Shown: piece by piece, positions 1 through 9,993 of the stretch
How the letters are laid out: every line of letters begins with the position of its first letter
Numbering within the stretch: position 1 is the first letter of the stretch
Origin: Phallus indusiatus
Taxonomy: Eukaryota > Basidiomycota > Agaricomycetes > Phallales > Phallaceae
Direction: 5' to 3'
NCBI GenBank assembly: GCA_027605045.1
Contig: JAQFWX010000024.1
Location: 124,001 to 188,000, forward strand
DNA: 64,000 bases
Program-made: the position numbers and the translations under genes
The notes under the pieces: model-generated
The model's database searches: none
What the model saw: only the letters and a program-made list of their open reading frames with translations
Told to the model about the DNA's origin: nothing

Positions 1-270
1 CTGGTTCCCTTACCTTCCCTGCCTACCTCCTGACGGCGCACATCAACATCACCGTTGCGTCATCGATTTGATTTGATTTAAGCACGTCTTGCACATGGAG
101 CTCTATTTATGGTCAGTACGCACTGGGTCAGCGGGGTATAGGTTTACAGTTTGGGCAATGACAACGCTTCTACATAACACGCATAGCACCGCCGACGTTC
201 ATACCTGTAGCACCTCCCCGCAAACCTATCCTCCGAACACAACATCTTCTCTCCATCAATACCTACATAC

Positions 271-1305
271 CATGCCTGAAACAACCAGTTTGAATGAGAA
301 AGCAGTGCGCTTTGTGAACCAAAGCGAAGGTAGCAAATTTCCCGCCGAAATGACCTCAGAAGGACCTGCGCCACTTTGCCAGTGATCGAAAATAAGTCTG
401 ATGAAATGATGAAGGATTTAGTAGCTCTCTTTCGTGATTTTCTGGGTGAGTTGCTTGCTTAAAAGATATATAGATTTCCCACAATCATCTGCATTCTAAT
501 CCAGAGGCATCAAAGACTACTCATTTTGATACGCAACGAAACGTAGCAGCACGCAAGAGATTTTTCGGACTGGCGAAAGATATATTGTCTGAAACTGGCT
601 GTAACTATCACTGAACGTCTGTCCATTTTCGGGTGCTCTAATATGACACATACCAGCAAATAATAGATATGACTTTGAGCAGAAGTATATTTCGAGAGAT
701 CGATTCGGAGAGGAAGCCGCTTACAACGCTCGTGTCTGGTTGATCTATCTCGATGAAGCAGAATTGTTTGATCGCGAGAGGGTAGAAGGATGGAGAGAGA
801 CCGTTGATGTTCTTCTCGTTTTCGTATAGATTCGTTTCCTTTTGTGCTCATTTTTTTTTTCAAAGCTAACTGTTTTCCTAGGCAGGTCTCTTTTCTGGTG
901 TTATCGCCGCATTCGTCTCACAGGCATCTCAAGGCCTTCAACAGGATAATACGCAAGTCACTGCCTCCTTGTTACTTGAAACGGTTCAGATACTACGAAC
1001 ACAATTCACCGGACTACCGGTAAGCCAAGTACCTAATACAACGTTGACGCCTACTTCGCCATTCACACCGTCGACAAACGCAGTTTTGGTGAACGGTCTT
1101 TGGTTTACCAGTCTGGCCGTCACATTGTCTACAGCGCTATTTGCCGTCCTTGCCAAACAATGACTGTATTACTACACGACTTCTGGTCCTAAGGAGAGAT
1201 GCCAGAACTTCAAGACCGAGATCAACTGGAAAACGAAAAGCCATGTGGATCATTTGATTCATTTCCAGGTGCGGATTGACAGACAGTGGCCTCGAGCTGT
1301 GTACG
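271..1305 (+). pseudogene. DUF6535 family copy A, chimeric fragment
   Basis: This is a decayed copy of the DUF6535 family found five more times on the minus strand. The ATG at 271 opens an N-terminus like the others (MPETTSLNEKA), but a frameshift near 380 breaks exon 1. Exons 2 (505-600), 3 (657-823) and 4 (from 882) can be matched to intact copies by their splice sites and encode the end of the N-terminal region and the first membrane segments. At 1161-1163 the Trp of the conserved AKQW motif is TGA. Homology stops near 1195. At about 1260-1305 a piece of the C-terminal region follows in the opposite orientation, matching 24350-24400 on the plus strand. So the locus joins a 5' fragment to an inverted 3' fragment. 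Non-functional with high probability. Confidence 0.8.
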
Positions 1306-1315
1306 CACACGTTCA

Positions 1316-4282
1316 GGTCTACCACAGTCTTCAGCTAGGTATGTGTGAAAAGATTCGATTAGTGCTTGTCCATTCCCTTCAAGAGGGCTCATAACCTTCA
1401 TACCTTACAGACATCCTAACGTCAATCCAAGTTCAGCCGACGGTACTGGTCGACATGCGGCAGTTAATCGCTGTGAAGTCTGCAAGAATTGTAGACTACA
1501 CGAGCTTCAAATAGATTTGGTAGTCACACGAATAGAGTGTTTCAAGGCCTCGTCAATTCGAAACTGGGGGAAACTAGATACAAAAAGTGGGGGTTTATAT
1601 ATGTTTTTAGAGACCACGATTAAGTAATGAAGAAAGATAGGGACGAGGAACATGAAGAAAACTTAAGTAAGGGAAATTAAGTAACGAAGATTATCAAAGG
1701 AAAAGGGTTCTCGGGCCGGGGCACTTGTAAGGATATACGAATCCCTTACAATCGCTGGCTTGTCGTCGTCCTCAATCACCTTTGCATGGTTTTTTTAAAT
1801 AGCGCAGAGAAAGGCGAGACTAGATTGTACACACGTGAATACTCAAAATAGTATCTTTTGGGAAACTGAAGATGCGCAACACCACGAGTTGGTCGGGTGC
1901 GCTCTCAGGACAAAAAAAAACTATGACACGGTGTAAAGGACGGCGTAACGAGACCAGCCTCGTCCGTGGCATAAAAAAGACATTCACTTCATATCCGTCA
2001 GTTCACGGGTGACTATTTCATTAAATAAGCTCACATGATGCCAGCCGCGATGGGTTTCAGACCCTAATTTACGAGCAAATTTAGGAGCAAAGAAAGTCTG
2101 GGCCTGCACGCCATTGCGTAAGACAGTCTTTCGTCTCCACGAGGGGCCGGTGCAGTTTTTCAGTGTGTAGTAAGTGGAATTTCGTCTGTATAACATTGAA
2201 AATCCGATTAGATTTTGTAAAGCTTGAGAAAAATGCCTTAACTTGGAGATGAGGCCTTGAGGCCTTGAGGTCCTCAGGTCTTAACCGGTGAACTAGTCAC
2301 GTGTCCATTACTGCCAACCACGATACGAGAGAAAGGGTTTTCGTGGACCTAAAACATTCCGAAAAGCTTCTCCATACTTACACCAGCAACTTCCTTCTCC
2401 AGATATACACGCACACGCACTTTTGACCACCCAAGCTGTACAACAGTTATGTTTGTCTCTAAAGGTATGTTCGTTCGCTGATTTGAAAGTTGATATCGTC
2501 CGACACTGTCTGTAGAGTGGTTGAATTTCATTCATAATGCCGATTATTACGTCCTACACAAAGACACACCAGCGTGGAAGAATATTTTTACACACCTCAC
2601 AAAGACCCATGTTCTTCCAGGCGTATCGTTTGCTCTAGGCTGCAATGAACAAGCTGGCTTGTTCAAATCACACGTTGGCGAACGTCAAACAGTCGGAAAG
2701 CACTTTCTGATATGCCAGTCGATCGGGAAGAAGAGTGAAGAGGGGAATGGGTTGCGCGGATAGTCACTGGTATCGCCGGATTATCAATAGAATGACAATG
2801 TGCGCGTTGTTCTCTTTCTCATCTGTGAATAACCGACTAGGTTGTATTTCAGATGACGTGTTATTTTGCTTCAATCAATCTTGTCTAATGGCATACTAGA
2901 AAAATACTATCGTGCTGTTATCTTGAAGGAGCGTCATATTATTCAATGAAGTATGTCGGCCTGCTTCGAACTCTCACAGACAGAATATGGCGCGTAAAAC
3001 TGGATCAATTTTCAAGGCGCTATATTCTTGCATATGAACATGTAAGTGATTATTCTGTCTAGCTTGACAACAATGGATGTTTACACTCTTGCAAGTAGCC
3101 CATCGCCTCCCAAACCCCGGTTTTGGCGTCAATTCCTATCCTTTAGGTTTTTCTTTTACTTTCCTTGGTTTATTATGTGCCAGTGTGCCGGGAGATATAA
3201 ATGGGATCGTGCAAGCGTTTTTCTTACCGCCTCAGGCCTCTGCATTGAGTCTGCATGATAGCACTAAAAATATGTCCCAGCCATCGTAATCGACATCCGT
3301 AAATGGCGTGTAATCCGATCATGAAAGCAGTGAGTGGACGCAAACATCACCTGTCCTGCGAAAGTCAGCTAAAGTTTTCTTATCCTCTCCTAAGTAATAT
3401 AGCTATAGGTGTCGAATTTACTTTTACTTCAATGATAGTTTGAGGTAAGAACTATTTGCCGCAAACTTATCACTCCTACACAGATAACTATGAGTATAGT
3501 ACATGCAAGCGAAGACCGGCGGCGGGAATCAAAACAGAGCTGAAGATTGAATCGGATGTGTTTTTTTTTTTTGTAGTAGTGCGTGTCTTGTGTTGGTATG
3601 CCCTTGAGTGACCGAAGATGACGTCTTTTTAAAAAAAAAACATTTTAAATCACTTGTCCCGTCTTCGGCCCACCAGCCCCTTGTTTGCAATATATTCTCC
3701 TGGTCTTACTTTTCAACTATGTTACTTGTTCTGTCGAGAAACGTATGCCGTTTATTGACAAAGTATCAAACGCTCTTGGTTTTTAGTCACAGTTCGTATT
3801 GTTTGTATCTGAAGGTTCATACATAATATTCCTTTATCTTACTCACTGCATCTAGAGAACGACTTCGCCTCGCCCCAACTATTGACTTGTATACAATCCT
3901 ATTTGCTCCCCAAAATGTTCGTGTTTCATTTATTGGATGGGGCGGATAGGAAACGTTAATGACCACGGTACTTGTGAGCAGATTCCGCACTGAGTTGATG
4001 GTCTGGCTTTTGGATCATCGGAAGAATCTGAGTGAGAGTTTGCAGCCTATCACACTCTCAAACCGTGTGTCTACCCTCACGAGAGATTAGTCGCGTCCGA
4101 TCATTGTAAAGATTGATTCGTAACTACGACAAATAAAAAGGAAAACCAGTTTTAACAATTAGAGCTCGTTTTGAAATAGAAGGATATGCCAATAATAAAT
4201 TAGCGTAACCCTTCAACAACAATAGATACATTCGATGCAGCTGTATTCTCGACTTGCTTGTACACTAATCCGCAACACGCAG
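1316..4282. repeat. Intergenic block, type R-B, no intact gene
   Basis: About 3 kb without a supportable gene. The stretch 1320-1450 resembles 44560-44650 and 52400-52480 (shared core CATCCTAACGTCAATC). The part from about 2300 to 4280 aligns by eye with 38695-40440 and 45180-46880, for example around the shared cores CGATACGAGAGAA and CCTAAAACATTCCGAA. It lies downstream of DUF6535 copy B and is best read as part of the duplicated unit. Short open frames here are not conserved between the block copies. Confidence 0.6.
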
Positions 4283-4354
4283 CTATTGATCTATTTGGCG
4301 GGGTGTCTTTGACCAAATGGACTCGAACGCCTTTTTCATCCAATTTCCTAAGGA

Positions 4355-5064
4355 TGTCGCAAAAACCGAAAGAGGTTTATTAACCATTATAAACTAAAAT
4401 TAGACTGTAAGGCGCCGGAGGGGTTTATAAATGGTTTATTTACAATCCAAGGCTCTTGTTTACCACAAGTTGTGTTTATAAATTAAGTCAATGGTTTTTT
4501 ATGCAATATCATAATGATCTTTTTTCTAGTTTAACTTTGCCAATATTAACATCACAAGTTGAAGTAGTTGTTAAAAATTTATATTGAAGATATTATGTAC
4601 ATACATAGTCTAGAATAGTCTAGAGTTTACACTACGCCACTAATAATTTGTAGTACACTAGACAGCTACTAATAGACTACTAATACTAAACTATTATCTA
4701 TCATTAGGCTGACACTATAATATAATAAACTACAAATACTAACAAGACTACTACTGTGCTTATTACTATTACGAGTTGGGCAAGACCGCCCTGTGCCTAT
4801 TACAACTACTACAAGGTGGGCAAGACCGCCGACTTGAAAATGAAACTAAGTCCCGAGTTTATATGGAAACCTAATCTTGCGCACAGACCATCCTCTTTTT
4901 TACGCTGTATGAGTTGCCTAGGTATTAGCCGATGAATGAGTTTACCCGATCACAGCTTGGCGAAGTTCCGGGGCATCGTGAAATTGAAAAATAAATGAAA
5001 AATAGTGCCGCGTTGAGTAAATAAACCTAATTTGGTTTATAAACCTCTTTCGGTTTTTGCGACA
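4355..5064. mobile_element. 710-bp inverted-repeat element (MITE-like)
   Basis: The two ends are inverted copies beginning TGTCGCAAAAACCG. The match is perfect for 26 bp and extends to about 32 bp with one mismatch. No transposase-like frame lies between them, so this is a non-autonomous element. The flanking dinucleotide GA (4353-4354 and 5065-5066) appears once at the equivalent site in other DUF6535 copies, once the 22-bp interval between a conserved CATCCAATTT and AGTTTTGAC is aligned, so it is a 2-bp target duplication. The interior is AT-rich with two copies of GGGCAAGACCGCC near 4780 and 4820. It sits in the last exon of copy B. Confidence 0.75.
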
Positions 5065-8000
5065 GAGGGGTAGTTTTGACGCTAGATGATTTAATGTCTC
5101 AGTAAGGAGACTTTCGGAGACAATGTGAAGAAAAGTACCTCAGATACCTGAGCACGTTCTTCGGTATCGTGATCCTTGTCCGACGCGACATTTCCAGGTG
5201 CAGATTGACCGGCAGTGACCTCAAGTTGTGTGTGAGACATACCTATAAGCTGTCCAAACTCACGCGCAGATGCCGTTAATGCAGGACGAATGTAGCCTCT
5301 GAATTCGTCATCCCACCGACATCTATGAGGTAAGTTTGCCAAGTCGTCAGATTGCGCTAGTTCATTCATAGAGTCAAATAGCCTGTTTAATCCGTCCCTC
5401 TCAAGCTTCGATTGTACGAGCCGGAAAAAACTTGTTGTTTCGCATTTGCAGAACACGAGGATTTTCCATAGTTGAAAAAGCACGGAGGGGTCGTAAAGAA
5501 TGGCTTCTTCTTCGCACCTACGGATTTGAGGAGGTCCATTATGATTGGGCGTAACTTCGTGACCCACTGTAGACCCGAACAATTCTCCAGCGTCAAAAGG
5601 GATTTTGAAAAGTGGGATACACGATCCTGTGCATGATCGAGATCATTCAGGAGGATTGTGGATAGATGCTGTCGGTTCTGGGGCACGAGCAGTAGCAAGA
5701 ACAGGGGAGGTGTGTTAAGCGTGAGATTCGAATTGAGATCTCGCGAGTACCATTGATATATGAGAGAGAGGTTGTGGTGGTCCGAAAAAGGCAAGGTGTT
5801 ATCAATCCAAGCATTGGTCGAGATACTCATATCACACAGAGATTGAACTGCCCAATATCTGGCTTTATCTGTCATAGACTCGGACCAGAACGAGTCCACG
5901 CAGCAAATCTCTGTGAAGAAACGAAGACCAACCTCTAATGTGTGAGAGCTTCTACAGGATATATGGTTCCAAAATCCGGGAACAACATTTTCCAAGGATT
6001 CCTGTCTTTTTTCTTTATCGGTGATCATCGGATCATCGGAAGTGAGGTTACGATAAATGGTGGTAAAGAGGAGATAGCGCGTTTCATAAGATTTGGCTTC
6101 CGATGAATAGTCGGGTTTTCCAAGCCCAAAATAACGAAACAGATATTCAAACTTCCACCATCCCAGTTCTTGACTATCAAAGCGTACTAACCCCCCGTTA
6201 CGGATAAGTTCACGAGTGGGATTGAATCCCCAGTTGAATAGACCAGCAGTTCCGCTGGTGAGTATATGCGTAGCCACCGTGGCATCAGTTGACGCTGTCG
6301 CTAAGAGTTGACCCCATATAGACAGTGGAAGACTGTAAGCACCGTTGATGATGTTATGGAGTATTCGGAGAGTTGGGTCCTCGCGATTGAGTGCAAATCC
6401 ACCATCTAAGATGATGCCTGCGATGCAGAGATAACTTTGATACTCTTCTTCCTCCAGCTGACCTTTTACCACATCGGGAGTATCCCAGAATACCCACCAG
6501 CTATTTCCACGAACCTGGAAATCCAAACACAGGGCATGACGTATATCCACTGTATTTCCTTCATTAGCCTCCAAAGTACGAGCGAGATCTTGGAGAATTG
6601 AGTATTCTATTTTTTCGTTGATAGTCGGATGTACAGCTGTGCATCGTGCGATAATTCGATGAACGCTTCGGTTTTGAGAAGCCTCATAAAGCCATACGAG
6701 CGCCTCGAAGTCAAGGGATGTTGCGTGTTTGACAGCTCTTTGGATATTGTCTTCTCTCCACTTTGTGAATTTTGGGAGGTTGTGAGAAAATATAATAGAT
6801 CGAAGACTTTGTAAACCACGGCGCACCGCACCAGCTAATCTTGAAATGTATATGAATACATGTCCAACAGTGCTTTGGGCGTGGTGAACGAGATGCCGAA
6901 CATTACTACGCTGAGCTTTGAGATTGATTTGTCTCCAGACGGCTTGAAAACCCCTATTTAGGGTCGTTTTGATTGCTTCGAAAACTTGTCGTAGAATAAA
7001 GAAGAAAATTCCAATGTAAATCGTCAACGACGTTGTGTATGGACATTCCGGGTACCAAATGGGCAGCATCACCGAAATAAAGTATAACGTATAGGTGATG
7101 CCCGCGATGAATACGATTGTCCCGGCGATATGGATATCCAACGGGAATAATAGTATAATAATGCCAGTAAGAAACATGCCGACCGCAAGATGAAGAAGGA
7201 TAGGGAGAAGCTCGACGACCGCCGCAACCTTCCACGATTCAAAGCCATTGTATCGCAACTGTCTGGCCCGAGCTCTTTCATTCGGGGTTCCGGGAATAGA
7301 TGACAGATAATAATAGAGCCACTGCTTCGCGAGAACAGCAAATAACGCCGTAGATAATGTAATCGCCAAACTCGTAAACCATAGACCGTTCACCAACAAT
7401 GTGTTTGTTGATGCTATAAATGGCGATGTAGGTGTCATTGTCGCGCTGGGTACATCGCTTGCCGATACCCCACTAAAGTTCGCTCGTAATAGTTGAACTG
7501 CTTCAGATAATAAAGATGCAGAAACTTGAGTATTGTCTTTCTGGAGACTTTGTGAGGCCTGGGATATGAACGTTGTTATAACGCCAGAAAAGAGACCAGC
7601 CTAATAAATAAAAATAAGCTCTGATACCATGATTACGAATAAATATTTTGCCTACAAATACGAGAAGTACGTCTACCGTCTCTTTCCACCCTTCTGCTTT
7701 CTCACGATCAGACGATTCGGCTTCGTCGAGGTATGTCAACCAAACGCGAGCATTTTCCGAAGCCTCCTCTCCATATTTATCTTGGGGATACTTTTGCTCG
7801 TAATCATATTTATTATTCGCTAATACTCATCACGTTAGATCACACAAATCAAAAGCAATTTCAGTTGATATACTCACAGCCAGTTTCGGGAGAAAAACCT
7901 TTAGCTAACCCGAAAAACCTTTTACGTCCTGTCTTGTCTTGTTGGGTTATATGAGAGGAGCCGGGAACTGGTTTGTTAGGAGCGGCCTCTAAAATGTACC

Positions 8001-8297
8001 TCGGTGAGAAATTTTCATATACCGTTTCATAAAACAAGGTGGCTTACCAAGGAAATCGCGGAAAAGGTTCACTAAATTCTCTATTCTTTCGTCAGACTGT
8101 TGTTCCCTCGCTGGCACAGCAGCAGGTTGGTCGACTTCTTCGTTCAAAGGAGCCGGTGCCACGTCTATGGACGGAGACTTCGGAGGTTCACTTTCAAGGT
8201 CGTCAGGCTCTCGCTGACCCGTTTTTGGATTTTCGCCTTCGTTAGTAGCCTCAATGTGCGGTGCCGTCTGTTCTTCTAAGTCAAGTATTTCCGACAT
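5037..8297 (-). pseudogene. DUF6535 family copy B, frameshifted and interrupted
   Basis: The gene follows the family plan: exon 1 8297-8048, exon 2 7988-7878, exon 3 7819-7656, exon 4 7600-5139, exon 5 from 5081. Exon 4 carries the conserved membrane domain and is open until about 5503. There, comparison with copies C and E shows eleven bases replaced by one, a net 10-bp deletion that shifts the frame and ends the protein about 40 codons later at 5387. Beyond it the family frame resumes (5582-5139). The last exon is split by the inverted-repeat element at 4355-5064: the original stop is stranded at 4283-4285 and the element's end supplies a new stop at 5037-5039. The ATG is chosen by alignment with the other copies (MSEILDLEE). 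Confidence 0.85.
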
Positions 8298-9583
8298 GGA
8301 GTGTTTTTGGTAATTGCGTACGAGAGTTATGTGTACAAGTAAGAGAGGTTCCGTAAAATGCGCCCAATTCAGAATGTAAGCAGTCTGACCCCTCGTTTTT
8401 ATTTCGCGCGTGATATGATATCAAAGTCGACACGTGAAATTATATGAATCATCAGTATTGAAACACAATTGTAACATGACAGGAAAGCCCGGAGACCAAT
8501 AGGACTTTCGGGAGCCTATTGGCAGATAAACGATGGACGACCATTGGGTCACATCACCCAATACCGTGCCTAAAATCATGGCAGGTCAACATCATGGCCT
8601 GTCATGCATGTCATGGCACAGAAAAAACCTCTTTCTATCTTCTCTTCTCAGCTTCAATTTTCGTACAGTCACTGAATCACACGAACCGCCACAGCGACTT
8701 GAAACAGAAAATCTATTTAGCAGCCTGCAATAATCAAGTCAGTTCATATGGTCACTCACATCTCTTGTATCGCAAGTATTGTCTACTATGTTACATCTCA
8801 TTCACACAGGTTTATCGGTTGGAAGCTGTCACCGCCTGATGGCCATATGCATGATGTGATCTGGTGATATATTAGCTCTTTGACAGTGTTTACAGCATTT
8901 TGAATTCATTTTGCTATTACAATGCGTCGAAGTTCCTAACATCAGCTAAAGATTCGATTATATCAGGTCAGCCACGTCACATAGGAAACTTGAGCGAGGC
9001 GCACATTGTAATCCCCTAAGACCGGATCGTGGCACAGCAATTTTCGGTGACCGATTACTGAACCGCACTTTACAAGTTCATGACTTATACCAATTCAGAT
9101 TGTGCTGCCTTGGTTTGGTAATAGAAAAACGTTGAGGTCTGACGATCTTCCAAACCAGCTTTGCATCGTCGACGACCATTTCATGTTCAGCAGCCTAATC
9201 AGGCCCCAACTCTGAAACGGTTTTGATTAGCGTGGAAAAAAGCGAAACGAGATATGTCGTACCACATGTGAATGACACCTTTACGGAAGAAGCGAAGATA
9301 GGCGATAGTATGAGTTTGTCCGGTGTCCTTAACATAACACGAATGAAGGGTACAGTGAAGTCAGAAGGATGGCATTAAAAGACCGACTACAATAGTAGAA
9401 GAAGAAATTCGCTTCATAGCTGTCAGATCACTAGTCAGCTTACATTACGCTAGTTGCGATGGGCTCTAAACCCTAACTCACTAACAAAGAAACGCCACCG
9501 TAAAATCATGATTCGTCTCCATGAAGGGTCGGATGCGCGTTTTCAGGCGCGTAATAGATTATATTTCGTCTGTAGAATATTTG
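8298..9583. repeat. Upstream block of copy B, type R-C
   Basis: Intergenic sequence upstream of copy B, similar to 27464-28800, 35665-36840, 43764-44890 and 51648-52740. Shared parts are a CCAAT cluster near 8490-8570, a pyrimidine-rich stretch near 8635-8660, and a segment near 9430-9580 with the core ATTTCGTCTGTA. The block is cut at its right end by the chromovirus and continues at 18781. No gene is supported. Confidence 0.6.
8490..8570 (-). promoter_or_regulatory. Conserved CCAAT/ATTGG promoter cluster of copy B
   Basis: Three CCAAT-type pentamers, in both orientations, lie here (GACCAATAGG, CTATTGGC, CCATTGGGTC). The last is about 247 bp upstream of the start codon. The same arrangement occurs 234-250 bp upstream of copies C, D, E and F. 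CCAAT boxes are bound by the HAP/NF-Y complex in fungi. Promoter function is inferred from position and conservation. Confidence 0.45.
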
Positions 9584-9588
9584 GCAGC
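9584..9588. repeat. Target-site duplication, left (GCAGC)
   Basis: GCAGC abuts the 5' LTR and is repeated at 18776-18780 after the 3' LTR. The empty site survives at about 28800 (TTGGCAGCTTAG), which confirms a 5-bp duplication and integration into a duplicated intergenic block. Confidence 0.9.
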
Positions 9589-9908
9589 TGTAACGGATCC
9601 ACCGTATGCGGTGGATTGAGTATATGCCACTTGGGCATATGCAGAGGGCTTCGCCCTCTGCAGTAATTACTATTAGTACTTCTAATAATAGAGGCGCTTA
9701 ACGCCTCTGGCTCGCCGTGACGCGGCGAGCCATTATGTAATAACTGTACATTAGTAGTAGTTACGCGCGTGCTGATTCAGCACGCGCATTTTGTTTTTAC
9801 ACCATCATAATACAGCACCCTTGGTCTGTTATATTGGTGTGAGGACTACAGCGTGATAAAACTTGTGTACCGTACGCGGTACACTATAAAAAGTAACGAA
9901 GCGTTACA
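9589..9908 (+). repeat. 5' LTR
   Basis: 320 bp with TGTAACG...CGTTACA ends. It contains at least eight short palindromes: 9597-9616 (8-bp arms), 9622-9640 (7), 9641-9661 (9), then AGAGGCG/CGCCTCT, GGCTCGCCG/CGGCGAGCC, GCGCGTGCTG/CAGCACGCGC, GTGTACCG/CGGTACAC and GTAACG/CGTTAC. A TATAAAA motif lies near 9885. Confidence 0.95.
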
Positions 9909-9993
9909 TCTTTTTTAACACCAAAGGCGTTAAAAACAACCCGCCGCTGTATTAAGCAAGCGAAATTAACCCTTCCTATTACAGGAGGATTCA

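Noticed and set aside
3046..3289. Two overlapping 70-codon ORFs in block R-B
   Set aside because: Equivalent positions near 39370-39500 and 45950-46080 contain stops and indels.
7629..7823. Plus-strand ORF of about 60 codons opposite exon 3 of each DUF6535 copy (also 26787, 35000, 43050, 50821)
   Set aside because: It recurs only because the opposite strand is conserved coding sequence. Codon pattern and splice signals support the minus strand.
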